A stretch of DNA of 29,553 bases from Pseudomonadota bacterium (GCA_023428785.1 JAEYWU010000004.1:1-29553); one strand, 5' to 3'. Shown: positions 1 through 9,586, counted from the first letter of the stretch. A program made the numbers and translations. The notes: generated from the letters alone by a model not told the origin.

Positions 1-326
1 GCGTGGAGCCCACGCCGCCCGCCCCGCCGTCGGTCATCCGCAATCCGCAATGGGTGCGCCAGCCCTCGGCCAGCCAGATGGAGCGCGCCTATCCGCGCGG
101 GGCCGCCGCCGATGGCGTCTCGGGTCGCGCCGTCCTGAACTGCGCTGTGCTGGCCTCGGGCGAAGTGACCAACTGCACGGTCACCTCGGAGACGCCTTCG
201 GGCGAGGGCTTCGGACGCGCCGCCCTCAGCCTCAGCCGCTATTTCCGGCTCAGCCCACGCACGGTTGACGGCCAGGCCGTCGAGGGCTCGCGGGTCAACA
301 TCCCGCTGACCTTCGCCATCGGCTGA
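1..326 (+). CDS. TonB-like protein, C-terminal fragment (5' end outside window)
   Basis: The frame is open to the left edge and ends in TGA at 324-326, so only the C-terminal part is present. It starts in a Pro-rich stretch and continues into a TonB C-terminal fold: a VIRNPQWVRQPS segment, then two Cys in the NCAVLASGEVTNC stretch, and the PSGEGFGRAAL and RTVDGQAVEG motifs. The complete TonB at 4364-5089 has the same motif order (VITNVQW, PSGYGFGQAA, PQTVDGAA), so the two are paralogues. In this family the domain crosses the periplasm and contacts the TonB box of outer-membrane receptors. Whether the missing N-terminus has the usual membrane anchor cannot be seen. It converges on the thiO-like gene with a 3-nt gap. 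Confidence 0.8.
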   Translation, partial: VEPTPPAPPSVIRNPQWVRQPSASQMERAYPRGAAADGVSGRAVLNCAVLASGEVTNCTVTSETPSGEGFGRAALSLSRYFRLSPRTVDGQAVEGSRVNIPLTFAIG

Positions 327-329
327 CGG

Positions 330-1310
330 TCAGGTCAGGCGGCCCGGATCCATCGCCTCGGCCATGGCGTCCGGGTCGCCGCCTTCCATGGCGTCGGCCA
401 CGATCCTGGCGACCAGCGGCGCCAGCAGCCAGCCGTTCCGCCGCGGCGCCAGGGCGGCATGGACACCCGGCGCCAGCCGCCCCGCATAGGGCAGGCCATC
501 CGGGCTCGCGCCCCGGATCCCCGCATAGGCCTCGACCAGCTCCGCCCCGGCCAGCTCCGGCCAGATCGCGATAGCGCGGTCCATCAGCGTGCGGGTCACC
601 TCGGGATCGATCCCGATGTCGCTCTCGCCATCTCCCATGGTCGCTCCGACCATCACCCCGCCGGGCCGTGGCGCCACATAGACGCCCTCGCCGCGCAGCA
701 CCCGTTCGGGCGCCGGCCCCTTCAACCACATCGCCTGTCCCTTGATCGGCCGGATCGGCGGCAGGACCAGGCCGCACGCCGGCGGCGCCCAGCCAGTCGC
801 CAGCACGACCGCGCCGGCCCGCAAGGTCTCGCCCGAATCGGTCCGGACCTCGTGGCGTCCCCCGCCCTCGCCGAGCGCGACCGCCGTTCCGAAGTGTCGA
901 TCGACACTCTCAGCCAGCGCGACCAGCGCCTGTTCCGGGTCGACCCGCGCCTCATCGCGAACCAGCACCGTCCCGCCTGATTGTTCGGCTCGAAACCCAA
1001 GGGCCTCCAGACGCGCCGCCATCGCGGCCGGGTCGCCTCCCCGCCATTCGGCGCCCTCGCGATACAGGCGCACGCCCGTCGCCGCCGCGAAGTCGGGCCA
1101 CAGGCCGGCGGCCTGCCGCAGGATGTCGGCATGCTCCGGCTGGTCCAGCACGCTCTCGAAGGCGGGCGCGATCATGCCGGCCGCCCGCGCCGAGGCGCTC
1201 ACCTCATCGGGCGCCAGCACGGCCACGCGGCGGCCACGCAGGCTCAGCTCGGCGGCGACCGCCGAGCCGAGAGCCCCGGCTCCGATGATGATGACGTCAG
1301 CGCTGCTCAC
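330..1310 (-). CDS. thiO: FAD-dependent glycine/D-amino-acid oxidase, ThiO type
   Basis: Encodes 326 residues beginning with GTG (SSADVIIIG). The N-terminus carries a dinucleotide-binding GAGALG motif near residues 10-15 after a hydrophobic strand. The C-terminus has the RRNGWLLAPL signature found in ThiO and related DAO-family oxidases, where the last helix closes over FAD. ThiO oxidises glycine to the imine used for the thiazole of thiamine. No other thiamine genes are visible, so a broader amine oxidase role remains possible. A GGGAG element lies about 7 nt before the GTG, supporting this start. It follows the PEP carboxykinase stop by 16 nt on the same strand and may be read from the same transcript. 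The fold is clear; the exact substrate is inferred. Confidence 0.75.
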   Translation of the reverse strand: MSSADVIIIGAGALGSAVAAELSLRGRRVAVLAPDEVSASARAAGMIAPAFESVLDQPEHADILRQAAGLWPDFAAATGVRLYREGAEWRGGDPAAMAARLEALGFRAEQSGGTVLVRDEARVDPEQALVALAESVDRHFGTAVALGEGGGRHEVRTDSGETLRAGAVVLATGWAPPACGLVLPPIRPIKGQAMWLKGPAPERVLRGEGVYVAPRPGGVMVGATMGDGESDIGIDPEVTRTLMDRAIAIWPELAGAELVEAYAGIRGASPDGLPYAGRLAPGVHAALAPRRNGWLLAPLVARIVADAMEGGDPDAMAEAMDPGRLT

Positions 1311-1326
1311 GCGGCGCTCCCGGCGT

Positions 1327-3189
<1,863 letters not shown>

Positions 3190-3334
3190 GCCTACTTCTC
3201 CTGAACGACGTTCCCCGCACCTCTCCGGGCGCTTGGAAACCAGCCTTTTCGGCCATGTTATGATCAGAGAGCCAGCTTGGCCCCTGCACGTCAACCCGGC
3301 GCATGGCCTCATGCGTCGGGTCGAAGGTCTGAAA

Positions 3335-3411
3335 TGGTACCGCCCTCCCGGATCGAACGGGAGACCTCCAGAGCCACAATCTGGCGCTCTAACCAACTGA
3401 GCTAGGGCGGC
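3335..3411 (-). tRNA. tRNA-His (GUG), CCA encoded
   Basis: Read on the minus strand it folds as a full cloverleaf: acceptor GCCGCCC/GGGCGGT, T8-A9, a GCTC D-stem, anticodon stem CCAGA/TCTGG with loop TTGTGGC (anticodon GTG), T-arm TTCGATC, A73 and an encoded CCA. With T8-A9 fixing the register, base 1 is G and pairs with U72. The base before it is C, so the G-1 found in most tRNA-His is not encoded, and position 73 is A rather than C. This is the variant known from one branch of alphaproteobacteria, where histidyl-tRNA synthetase has adapted to it. Confidence 0.95.
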
Positions 3412-3430
3412 GCTCTTTCAAGCAGGGGGC

Positions 3431-3460
3431 GCTTCTAGCCGCACTCTCGCGGCCATTCAA
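3431..3460 (-). promoter_or_regulatory. Probable sigma-73 promoter of tRNA-His
   Basis: On the minus strand a TTGAATG element (-35, starting at 3460) is followed 14 nt later by GCTAGAAGC (-10). Both resemble the Caulobacter housekeeping consensus TTGACGS, N10-14, GCTANAWC. The predicted start falls about 12-15 nt before the tRNA 5' end. Confidence 0.5.
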
Positions 3461-3476
3461 GCGGCGCGATCAGGGC

Positions 3477-4223
3477 CTACCAGCCGCGCTCGTTCAGATA
3501 GGCCTCAAGCGCGGCGATCCGCGTCGAATCCGACGGGTGTGTCGAGGCGAACTCAGGGGCCGAGGCGCCGCCCTGCTGGGCCATCAGTCGCCACAGCGCC
3601 AGGGCCTCGCGCGGATTGTAGCCGGCGCGCTGCATGACATCGACGCCGATGCGGTCGGCCTCCAGCTCGTGTCGGCGCGAGAACGGCAGCAACACGCCGA
3701 CCTGGGCCCCGATACCGCCCAGGGCGCCGACCGCCTGGCCGTAGTCGCCGGCGACGCCCGAGGCGACCTGGATGCCCGTCTGAGCCAGCGCCGTTTGCGA
3801 ATAGCGCTCCGCGGCATGACGGGCCAGGACGTGCGCCGCCTCGTGGCCGATCACCGTCGCCAGCTGGTCGTCATTGCGCACCAGGGCCAGCAGGCCCGTC
3901 GTCACGCCCATGCGGCCGCCGGGCAGCACGAAGGCGTTGGGCTGGTCCGAGACAAAGACGGCGTATTCCCAGCCTGTGGCGTTCAGCCCCGCAGCTTGGA
4001 CGATGCGCCCGCCGACCCGACGCAGCCGCTCATTCTGTGCGGCGTCACGCGACACCGGGTTGCTGGCCAGGGCCTGGGCCCAGGCTTGCTGGCCGGCGGT
4101 CGCCAGGGCGTTCTCGTCGACCAGCACTAGCTGATCACGGCCCAGGGCTTCGTTGTAGGTGCAGGCGGCGATCGGCGCCCCGGCGAGCGTGGCGATGGCG
4201 AGGACGGGAAGGATGCGGTGCAT
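3477..4223 (-). CDS. M48-family zinc metalloprotease, lipoprotein
   Basis: 248 residues. The N-terminus is a lipoprotein signal peptide with lipobox IAAC and acylated Cys21; residue 22 is Thr, not Asp, so outer-membrane sorting is likely if Lol rules hold. The catalytic HEAAH is at 127-131 with His127, Glu128 and His131. An HELEAD segment near residues 185-190 supplies the third metal-ligand region of M48 proteases. Related periplasmic proteases (LoiP, YcaL and BepA groups) clear misfolded envelope proteins; this one lacks the TPR domain of BepA. The frame stays open farther upstream to 4550, but only the ATG at 4223 is directly followed by a signal peptide. It lies downstream of the tonB terminator and is probably a separate unit. 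Confidence 0.88.
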   Translation of the reverse strand: MHRILPVLAIATLAGAPIAACTYNEALGRDQLVLVDENALATAGQQAWAQALASNPVSRDAAQNERLRRVGGRIVQAAGLNATGWEYAVFVSDQPNAFVLPGGRMGVTTGLLALVRNDDQLATVIGHEAAHVLARHAAERYSQTALAQTGIQVASGVAGDYGQAVGALGGIGAQVGVLLPFSRRHELEADRIGVDVMQRAGYNPREALALWRLMAQQGGASAPEFASTHPSDSTRIAALEAYLNERGW

Positions 4224-4304
4224 GGGGTGTCTCCGGACAGATCTGACAGCTGCCGCTAACGCCTGGCCCGACGTATGGCTCCGCTGCCCGGGGCTGTAAC
4301 AGGC

Positions 4305-4338
4305 AAAGAAAAACGCCCCGGACCTGAGGTCCGGGGCG
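4305..4338 (-). terminator. Rho-independent terminator of exbB-exbD-tonB
   Basis: An 11-bp perfect GC-rich stem (4314-4324 with 4328-4338) and a 3-nt loop are followed on the minus strand by TTTTTCTTT (4313-4305). It begins 25 nt past the tonB stop, in the correct orientation to end that operon. Confidence 0.93.
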
Positions 4339-4363
4339 CTATTCCTGGTTCTGGCCTTACGCC

Positions 4364-5089
4364 TTAGCCGCCGAGCTGGAACGGAATCCGCACGGTGAAG
4401 GTGGCGTTCTGAGCCGCGCCATCGACGGTCTGCGGCGTCAGGCGACCCCGCTGAACGACGCGAACCGCAGCCTGACCGAAGCCGTAGCCCGAGGGCGACT
4501 CTTCGACCACCTGGCAGTTCACCGGCGCGCCGTCGGCGCGGGCGGTGCACCGCAGGGTGGCGCTACCCTCGATTTCACGCTGCAGAGCGCGCTCGGGATA
4601 GTCGTCCGCGCGGAGCGACGGGCGACGCGACCACTGGACGTTGGTGATCACCGGAGGCCGCGGCGGAGCCGGCGGAGCCGGCGGCGGCGGCGGGGTAGGC
4701 GTGATCTGCGGCGGGCCCTGATACTCGATACGATCTTCCTTCTCGACCGTCGGGGTCACCAGCGGCGGAGGGGCGATGTTCGAGGGCGGCAGCACCGCTT
4801 CGCGAACCTGCAGCTTCGGCGGCGGAGGCGTGTCCGGCGGCGGAGGCGGAGGCGGCGGAGGCGGCGGCGGTTCGATCGGATCGATGATCTCGACCTCGAC
4901 CGCCTGGTCCGAATACTCGCGAAGCACGAGTTCGAAACGCTGCTTGTACAGGGCGTAGATGATCGCGGCGTGCACCCCGATGATGACCACCGCGAGGATG
5001 ATCAGCACGTGGGCGGGAAGCCCGAACAGGCCCTTCTTGATCGGCGGATCGAGAAGGGGGTCGCGACGACGGATTACTTCTTCAGTCAT
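4364..5089 (-). CDS. tonB: Energy transducer TonB
   Basis: 241 residues. A cytoplasmic N-tail of about 25 residues precedes one membrane segment at about 27-48 with a conserved His. A long Pro-rich rod (about 72-145, including a run of twelve Pro) spans the periplasm. The C-terminal domain (about 146-241) carries VITNVQW, a Cys pair, PSGYGFGQAA and PQTVDGAA. TonB passes the proton-motive force harvested by ExbB/ExbD to outer-membrane receptors for siderophores, cobalamin or glycans. It is third in a tight operon, starting 11 nt after the exbD stop, and is closed by a strong terminator. The window holds a client receptor at 11889 and a TonB-like paralogue fragment at 1-326. Confidence 0.93.
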   Translation of the reverse strand: MTEEVIRRRDPLLDPPIKKGLFGLPAHVLIILAVVIIGVHAAIIYALYKQRFELVLREYSDQAVEVEIIDPIEPPPPPPPPPPPPDTPPPPKLQVREAVLPPSNIAPPPLVTPTVEKEDRIEYQGPPQITPTPPPPPAPPAPPRPPVITNVQWSRRPSLRADDYPERALQREIEGSATLRCTARADGAPVNCQVVEESPSGYGFGQAAVRVVQRGRLTPQTVDGAAQNATFTVRIPFQLGG

Positions 5090-5100
5090 GCTCCCTCTCC

Positions 5101-5547
5101 TCAGCTGCCGGCCGGCGCGTTGTCTTCACCGACAAGCGCCACACTGTAATAGCCCGCGTCCTGGAGGGCGTTCATCACCTGCATGAAGCGGCCGTAGCGG
5201 ACCCCTTCGTCGGCGCGGATGAAGATGCGTTCCTCGGTCGGATTGCGAGTGCCGATATTGGCGTTCAGCTCGGCGCCAAGCTCCTCGACCTGGACGGGGA
5301 AGTCGCCCAGATAGACCCGGTCATTCGACTGGATGGAGATGTACACCGGCTTCGGCGGGTTCTCAGCGGGTTCTGCGACGGCTGTCGGCAGCTCCACTTC
5401 GATGGAGACGGACGCCAGGGGCGCCGCCACCATGAAGATGATGAGCAGGACGAGCATCACATCCACGAAGGGCGTGACGTTGATCTCGTTGTTCTGCTCG
5501 ACGGTGTACTTCGAACCGCCGCCAGGCCCTGAAAGCTTGGCGCCCAT
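5101..5547 (-). CDS. exbD: Biopolymer transport protein ExbD
   Basis: 148 residues. A short cytoplasmic tail with EINVTPFVDVML leads into one membrane helix (about 24-45), followed by a periplasmic domain. Asp29 in the helix corresponds to the essential proton-carrying Asp of ExbD/TolR. Together with ExbB it forms the proton-driven motor that energises TonB. The start lies 5 nt after the exbB stop, indicating translational coupling. The periplasmic part keeps the family pattern with an IFIRADEGVRYGRFMQVMNAL segment. ExbD rather than TolR is chosen because tonB follows directly and no tol-pal genes are present. Confidence 0.93.
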   Translation of the reverse strand: MGAKLSGPGGGSKYTVEQNNEINVTPFVDVMLVLLIIFMVAAPLASVSIEVELPTAVAEPAENPPKPVYISIQSNDRVYLGDFPVQVEELGAELNANIGTRNPTEERIFIRADEGVRYGRFMQVMNALQDAGYYSVALVGEDNAPAGS

Positions 5548-5552
5548 CTAGA

Positions 5553-6455
5553 TTACGCCCCCCGGTCGAGCTGACGCGAGATGCGGTTCACCAGCTCGGT
5601 GCCGAACTGGTCGGCGCGGGTGCCGAACGCAGCGATACGGACCTGGAAGTAGTTGTAGAAGATAACGGCCGGGATAGCGGCGAACAGACCGATCGCGGTG
5701 GCCAGCAGGGCCTCGGCGATACCCGGAGCCACGACGGCCAGGTTGGTGGTGTTCGTGTTCGCGATACCGATGAACGAGTTCATGATGCCGTAAACGGTGG
5801 CGAACAGACCGATGAACGGACCAGCCGAACCGACCGAGGCCAGGAACTGCTGACCGCCAGCGAGGCGCTTGGCCAGACCCGCCTGAACGGCGGCGACGGC
5901 GGCCTGGGCGCGGGACAGGGTCGAGTCGCGATGCTCGCCGGTGACCTGCAGGCCGGCCTGACGGCCCATTTCGACTTCGTCGGTCGCCGCAGCGGCCATA
6001 TCGGCCAGCGGGTTGCCTTCATGCTCTTCCGAGGTCGCGATGCGACGGATTTCGGCGAGCGTGGTGGCGCCGCGGAAGGCTTCCAGGAAGCGGTCCGAAG
6101 CGCGGTTCAGCGAGCCGAACTCAAACAGCTTGATGAGCAGCAGGGTCCACGAGAAGACCGAGGCCAGCAGCAGGCCGATCATGACGACCTTAACGACGAT
6201 CGCGGCCTGCATGAACATGCCGACCGGCGTCAGTTCGCCGTGGGCTTCACCGCCGACCTGGGCGGCTTCTTCTTCGTCCGCGGCCGGAGCGGCGGTTTCT
6301 TCAGCCGGGGTCGCCGGAGCGGCGGCGGCGTCAGTCGCAGCGGCGGGCGTTTCACCGGCCGGCGGGGTGGGCGCGGCCATGGCAGGCGCAGCCATCATGA
6401 TGGCGGCGGCCCCGGCGAACGCGAGGAGGAGGTTGGTTTTCTTCAGTTCGATCAT
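5553..6455 (-). CDS. exbB: ExbB proton channel protein with extended N-terminus
   Basis: 300 residues from the ATG at 6455 (MIELKKTNLL). The order is a signal peptide ending near AMA at residue 27, an Ala/Pro/Glu-rich periplasmic stretch (about 28-75), then the MotA/TolQ/ExbB channel domain with a first membrane helix (about 83-110), a cytoplasmic loop, and two further helices around GSAGPFIGLFATVYGIMNSF and AEALLATAIGLFAAIPAV. ExbB pentamers surround ExbD. The extended N-terminus with a signal peptide is the long ExbB form known in many proteobacteria. A start at 6527 is open in frame but would place 24 charged residues before the signal peptide. AGGAA lies about 11 nt before 6455. First gene of exbB-exbD-tonB. 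Confidence 0.9.
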   Translation of the reverse strand: MIELKKTNLLLAFAGAAAIMMAAPAMAAPTPPAGETPAAATDAAAAPATPAEETAAPAADEEEAAQVGGEAHGELTPVGMFMQAAIVVKVVMIGLLLASVFSWTLLLIKLFEFGSLNRASDRFLEAFRGATTLAEIRRIATSEEHEGNPLADMAAAATDEVEMGRQAGLQVTGEHRDSTLSRAQAAVAAVQAGLAKRLAGGQQFLASVGSAGPFIGLFATVYGIMNSFIGIANTNTTNLAVVAPGIAEALLATAIGLFAAIPAVIFYNYFQVRIAAFGTRADQFGTELVNRISRQLDRGA

Positions 6456-6866
6456 CGTTCGCCAGTTCCTGCTTGGTCTGACCTGTTTAGAGAGACCGAG
6501 TGTCGCACGCCCTTGGACGCCCTTCACCCATTACCCAAATGCGTCGGAGAGCTAAGGCGTTCCTGCCTTTCGCGCCCAACGCGGCGAAATTCCCCGCCTG
6601 CTAAATTGGCGGACAGGCTCCTTTGGCGAAGCGGCGCCGGAGCGTCAAGGGCGCGTTGGCCCTTTTCACCTGCCGGGGGAAGCCACGTGACACCGAAAAA
6701 CTTTGGTCTTCGCCGGAAGCCCAATCCTCACAATCATTAATGATCGTGTCATTGACGTGACCGCGCCATTCAAGGAGATGACACCGGTATCAGCGTTCGC
6801 TGGCGTGCGACGCGCATGAGGCGTCCGATGCGGGATCGGCTGAGTGATTCTTGATAATGTGGGAAA
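6456..6866. other. 411-base intergenic stretch upstream of exbB
   Basis: No frame on either strand here has recognisable protein character. The stretch should hold the exbB leader and promoter. It contains a 12-bp AT-rich palindrome at 6733-6744, and a TTGACGC matching the -35 consensus on the minus strand (revcomp near 6637-6643) but without a matching -10. No terminator or tRNA was found in it. Confidence 0.6.
6733..6744. promoter_or_regulatory. AT-rich perfect palindrome, possible operator
   Basis: ATCATTAATGAT is a perfect 12-bp palindrome in otherwise GC-rich DNA, between tRNA-Phe and exbB. Its composition suits a dimeric repressor site. The bound protein is unknown, and it lies about 280 nt from the exbB start, so the link to exbB is weak. 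Confidence 0.3.
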
Positions 6867-6942
6867 TGGTGCCTGGGGGCGGATTCGAACCACCGACACG
6901 CGGATTTTCAATCCGCTGCTCTACCAACTGAGCTACCCAGGC
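6867..6942 (-). tRNA. tRNA-Phe (GAA), CCA encoded
   Basis: Minus-strand cloverleaf: acceptor GCCTGGG/CCCAGGC, GCTC/GAGC D-stem, anticodon loop TTGAAAA (GAA), T-loop TTCGAAT, A73 and encoded CCA; 76 nt. It follows yacG, an arrangement common in alphaproteobacteria. Confidence 0.97.
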
Positions 6943-6967
6943 CCGGGCCCGCATTCGCGGGAGCGGG

Positions 6968-6998
6968 GTCTATAGGCGAGCCGTCCCGCCCTGTCCAG
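6968..6998 (-). promoter_or_regulatory. Probable sigma-73 promoter of tRNA-Phe
   Basis: On the minus strand CTGGACAG (-35) and CCTATAGAC (-10) are about 14 nt apart, near the Caulobacter housekeeping consensus. The -10 ends about 25 nt before the tRNA 5' end. It would allow tRNA-Phe expression independent of the yacG operon. Confidence 0.4.
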
Positions 6999-7010
6999 CG
7001 GCGCTTTCGG

Positions 7011-7187
7011 CTAGTCGTCACCGAGCGGCCGGTCGGCGTCCGGATCGTCTTCTTCCTGGGCCGCGATCGCGTATTTGCCGCTCAGCCAGCCCTGCAGGTC
7101 CAGGTCCGCGCAGCGCCGCGAACAGAACGGGCGATAGGCCGGGTCGGCCGGGGCCTTGCTGCAGATCGGACATTGGGGCTGGGCCAT
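7011..7187 (-). CDS. yacG: DNA gyrase inhibitor YacG, zinc-binding
   Basis: 58 residues, normal for YacG. Four Cys (6, 9, 22, 26) form the treble-clef zinc site in CPIC and FCSRRC, and the tail is acidic. E. coli YacG binds GyrB and blocks DNA binding by gyrase. The ATG at 7187 shares one base with the stop of the upstream RNase E/G-like gene (TGATG), so translation is probably coupled. Last gene of the infA-maf-RNase-yacG group. Confidence 0.93.
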   Translation of the reverse strand: MAQPQCPICSKAPADPAYRPFCSRRCADLDLQGWLSGKYAIAAQEEDDPDADRPLGDD

Positions 7188-8197
7188 CAGGCGCTCTCCA
7201 CAATCGGGCTCAGCCCTTCCAGTTCGGTTTCGGCGGACAGGACGGCTCGCGGGCCCAGGGCCTCGACCCAGGGGGCTGAGATCCCGGCCAGCGTCGGGCC
7301 GCACCGCAGGACGATCCGGGCGGAGCCCGTCTCCTTCAGAAGGGCCAGCCTCAGGCGGCGCACGGCATCCAGCGCTCTTGCCCGATCTCCGCCGTCGATC
7401 AGTTCCTCGACCGGCCGGCCCAGCCAAGGCAGGGACAGCATCAGCACGCCGAACCGGTTGACCGGCCCCAGGGCCAGATCGTCCATGCCGCCGAAGGCTC
7501 GCCGGGCCGCCGCCTCGATCGCCTTGCCGTCGTGGCCGGTCCCGATGAGATCGATGGCGACCAGCCCACCCCAACCCTTGAGGCGGATCATCCGCGCCGC
7601 CTCGGCCAGGCCCCGGACGTTGGCCCGATCACGCGCCTGTCGCCCGCCGCCGGCCTGGGCCCAGTCCAGGTCCACCGCGATCAGCGCCCGCGTCCGTTCG
7701 ATTTTCAGATCCAGCCCGACATCGCGGACGACCAGGCCGCTGTCCAGCGCCTCATCACCCGCATCGAGCGCGGCCTGAATGGCCGGCGCGCCCGTCACGG
7801 GGCAGGCGCCCGGGGCCAGGGCCGCAAGCCGGGCGCAAACATCCGGCCCGGCCTCCAGCAGACGCGGCGCGCCCGCCGACGGCCCTACCCAGCGCAGCGT
7901 GGGTCCTTTGTCCTCGCGCGGTCCGGCGACGGTCAGCACCTCGACGGCCTCGCCCTCGGCGGGCTTGAGCCCGCCACTCAGCGGCAGGAAGCCCTGCGGC
8001 CCCTCGCCCAGATCTACGAAGGCGGCCTTAAGGCCCGGCTCGATCCGCGCCACCCGGCCGACCGAACGTGCGCCGCGCCGCCAGGCGGCCGGCTCATCGT
8101 CACGCTGGATCAGAAAATGTTCAAAGCGGCCATCCCGGACCACGACCCCGCGCGTCTCGCCCGGCGTCTCGTCCAGAAAGACCTCGACCCGGCTCAT
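7187..8197 (-). CDS. Ribonuclease E/G family protein, short form
   Basis: 336 residues. The N-terminus holds an S1-like RNA-binding domain (about 35-95, with GLKAAFVDLGEGPQGFLPL). A catalytic domain of RNase E type follows: Asp176 in ALIAVD and Asp216 in GLVAID match the two metal-binding Asp of RNase E, separated by RANVRGLAEAARMIRLKGWGG. The CPxC zinc-link that joins RNase E/G dimers is absent, and the protein is well short of RNase G (about 490 residues). It probably processes rRNA or other structured RNA, but activity is inferred from the two Asp only. It overlaps maf by 4 nt (ATGA) and yacG by 1 nt. Confidence 0.82.
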   Translation of the reverse strand: MSRVEVFLDETPGETRGVVVRDGRFEHFLIQRDDEPAAWRRGARSVGRVARIEPGLKAAFVDLGEGPQGFLPLSGGLKPAEGEAVEVLTVAGPREDKGPTLRWVGPSAGAPRLLEAGPDVCARLAALAPGACPVTGAPAIQAALDAGDEALDSGLVVRDVGLDLKIERTRALIAVDLDWAQAGGGRQARDRANVRGLAEAARMIRLKGWGGLVAIDLIGTGHDGKAIEAAARRAFGGMDDLALGPVNRFGVLMLSLPWLGRPVEELIDGGDRARALDAVRRLRLALLKETGSARIVLRCGPTLAGISAPWVEALGPRAVLSAETELEGLSPIVESA

Positions 8198-8775
8198 GGC
8201 CGGTAGCCCATGCCCGTCAGAAGATTGCGCGTCTCGAACAGGGGCAGGCCCACCACCGCGCTGTGCGAGCCCGACAGATAGGCGATGTCACCGCCGGCGA
8301 TGCCCTGCGCCTTGTAGGCGCCGGCCGCGTCCTTCCACTCGCCGACGGCGATGTGACGGGCGATGTCATCGGGCGACAGGTGGCGGAACTTGATCCGGGT
8401 TTCGGCCAGGCGCGAGCCCTGCCGCCCGCCCGGCGCAATGACACAGACGCCGGTCATCACCTTGTGAGCCCGGCCGCTCATCAGCTTCAGCATCCGTTCG
8501 GCGTCGGCGGCGTCCACAGGCTTGCCCAGGATGCGCGTCCCCACCGCCACGATCGTGTCGGCGCCCAGGACATAGGCGTCAGGGTTCACGGCCGCGATCG
8601 CCTGCGCCTTGATCTCGGCCAGCCGCAGGACCAGACGCCGCGGCGTCTCATCCTTAAGGGGCGTCTCATCCACGTCGGCGGGAATCACGCGGTCAGGCGT
8701 GATTCCGATCTGGGCCAGAAGCTCCAGACGGCGCGGACTGGCCGATGCCAGAACGAGTTCGGGGCGGCGGCTCAT
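8194..8775 (-). CDS. maf: Maf-family nucleoside triphosphate pyrophosphatase
   Basis: 193 residues, full length. The family signature LASASPRRLELL is at residues 9-20, the ADTIV motif with the catalytic Asp lies in the middle, and the GEWKDAAGAYKAQGIAG segment toward the C-terminus is typical of the YhdE subgroup. That subgroup hydrolyses dTTP, UTP and some modified nucleotides to monophosphates, acting as a housecleaning enzyme and linked to septum control. The start is 12 nt after the infA stop, and the end overlaps the RNase E/G-like gene by 4 nt, so the four genes form one operon. Confidence 0.93.
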   Translation of the reverse strand: MSRRPELVLASASPRRLELLAQIGITPDRVIPADVDETPLKDETPRRLVLRLAEIKAQAIAAVNPDAYVLGADTIVAVGTRILGKPVDAADAERMLKLMSGRAHKVMTGVCVIAPGGRQGSRLAETRIKFRHLSPDDIARHIAVGEWKDAAGAYKAQGIAGGDIAYLSGSHSAVVGLPLFETRNLLTGMGYRP

Positions 8776-8787
8776 CAGAGCCCGCCC

Positions 8788-9009
8788 TTACTTGAAGCGG
8801 TAGGTGATGCGACCCTTGGTCAGGTCATAGGGGGTCATTTCGACCAGCACCTTGTCGCCGGCCAGGACGCGGATGCGGTTCTTGCGCATCTTGCCGGCCG
8901 TGTGGGCGATGATCTCGTGACCGCTGTCCTCGAGCGTGACGCGGAAGGTCGCGTTCGGCAGCAGTTCCGAGACTACGCCGGGAAACTCGAGAAGTTCTTC
9001 CTTCGCCAT
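8788..9009 (-). CDS. infA: Translation initiation factor IF-1
   Basis: 73 residues forming a single S1/OB fold with the classic motifs GVVSELLPNATFRV, AHTAGKMRKNRIRVLAGDKV and VEMTPYDLTKGRITYR. IF-1 occupies the 30S A site during initiation. The ATG at 9009 (MAKEELLEFPG) gives the universal IF-1 N-terminus, so the longer open frame to 9108 is not used. A purine-rich GAGAGA lies just upstream. First gene of infA-maf-RNase-yacG; the 112 nt up to UPF0262 should hold its promoter. Confidence 0.98.
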   Translation of the reverse strand: MAKEELLEFPGVVSELLPNATFRVTLEDSGHEIIAHTAGKMRKNRIRVLAGDKVLVEMTPYDLTKGRITYRFK

Positions 9010-9121
9010 GCGGTCTCTCTCGCCCTGAATTAAAGGCCGGTCCACGCGGGGCGTACGCGCGAACCGGAAAGCGGGCGGGCTTATGCACCAAAAGCGGGGC
9101 TGCGTCACCCCAAGGTCTGGA

Positions 9122-9586
9122 TCAGCCGCGCTTGCACAACGCGCAGACCAGGGTGAAGAGCCGCCGGCTGGTCTCGTGATCGACCTCGATCTTGCCGTCG
9201 AGGCGCTCGCGCAGGATTCGCGCGCCTTCGTCGTGCAGGCCGCGCCGACCCATGTCGACGGCCTCGATCTGGGCCTGGGACGCGCCGCGCACCGCCTGCA
9301 GATAGCTCTCGCAGATCAGCTCATAGTCCTTGATGACGCCCCGCAGAGGCGTCAGCGACAGCATATGGCCCCGGCGATAGTCCGGCCCCTCGACGTCCAT
9401 CGACAGGCGGTTGTCCTTGAGGCCCAGCATCAGTTCGTAGGGTCCCCCTTCAGCGCCGGCGGGGCGGAAGTCGGCTTCCTCGACCAGATCATAGATGGCG
9501 ACGCGGCGTTCATGCTCGACCTCGGCCGAGGCGCCGGACAGGCCGTCCGGATCGAGCTTCACGGCCTTGATCCGGTGTTCGCTCAT
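9122..9586 (-). CDS. UPF0262 family protein
   Basis: 154 residues recognised by the alphaproteobacterial UPF0262 pattern: MSEHRIKAVKLD at the start, VEHERRVAIYDL, FRP, GPYELMLGLKDNRLSMDV, and PLRGVIKDYELICESYLQAVRGASQAQIEAVDMGRRGLHDEGA. No function has been established for the family. It is soluble, with no signal peptide or membrane segment. The ATG at 9586 overlaps the DUF2948 stop by 4 nt (ATGA), placing it in the murA operon. A longer frame to 9667 lies entirely within DUF2948 and is not needed. Confidence 0.88.
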   Translation of the reverse strand: MSEHRIKAVKLDPDGLSGASAEVEHERRVAIYDLVEEADFRPAGAEGGPYELMLGLKDNRLSMDVEGPDYRRGHMLSLTPLRGVIKDYELICESYLQAVRGASQAQIEAVDMGRRGLHDEGARILRERLDGKIEVDHETSRRLFTLVCALCKRG

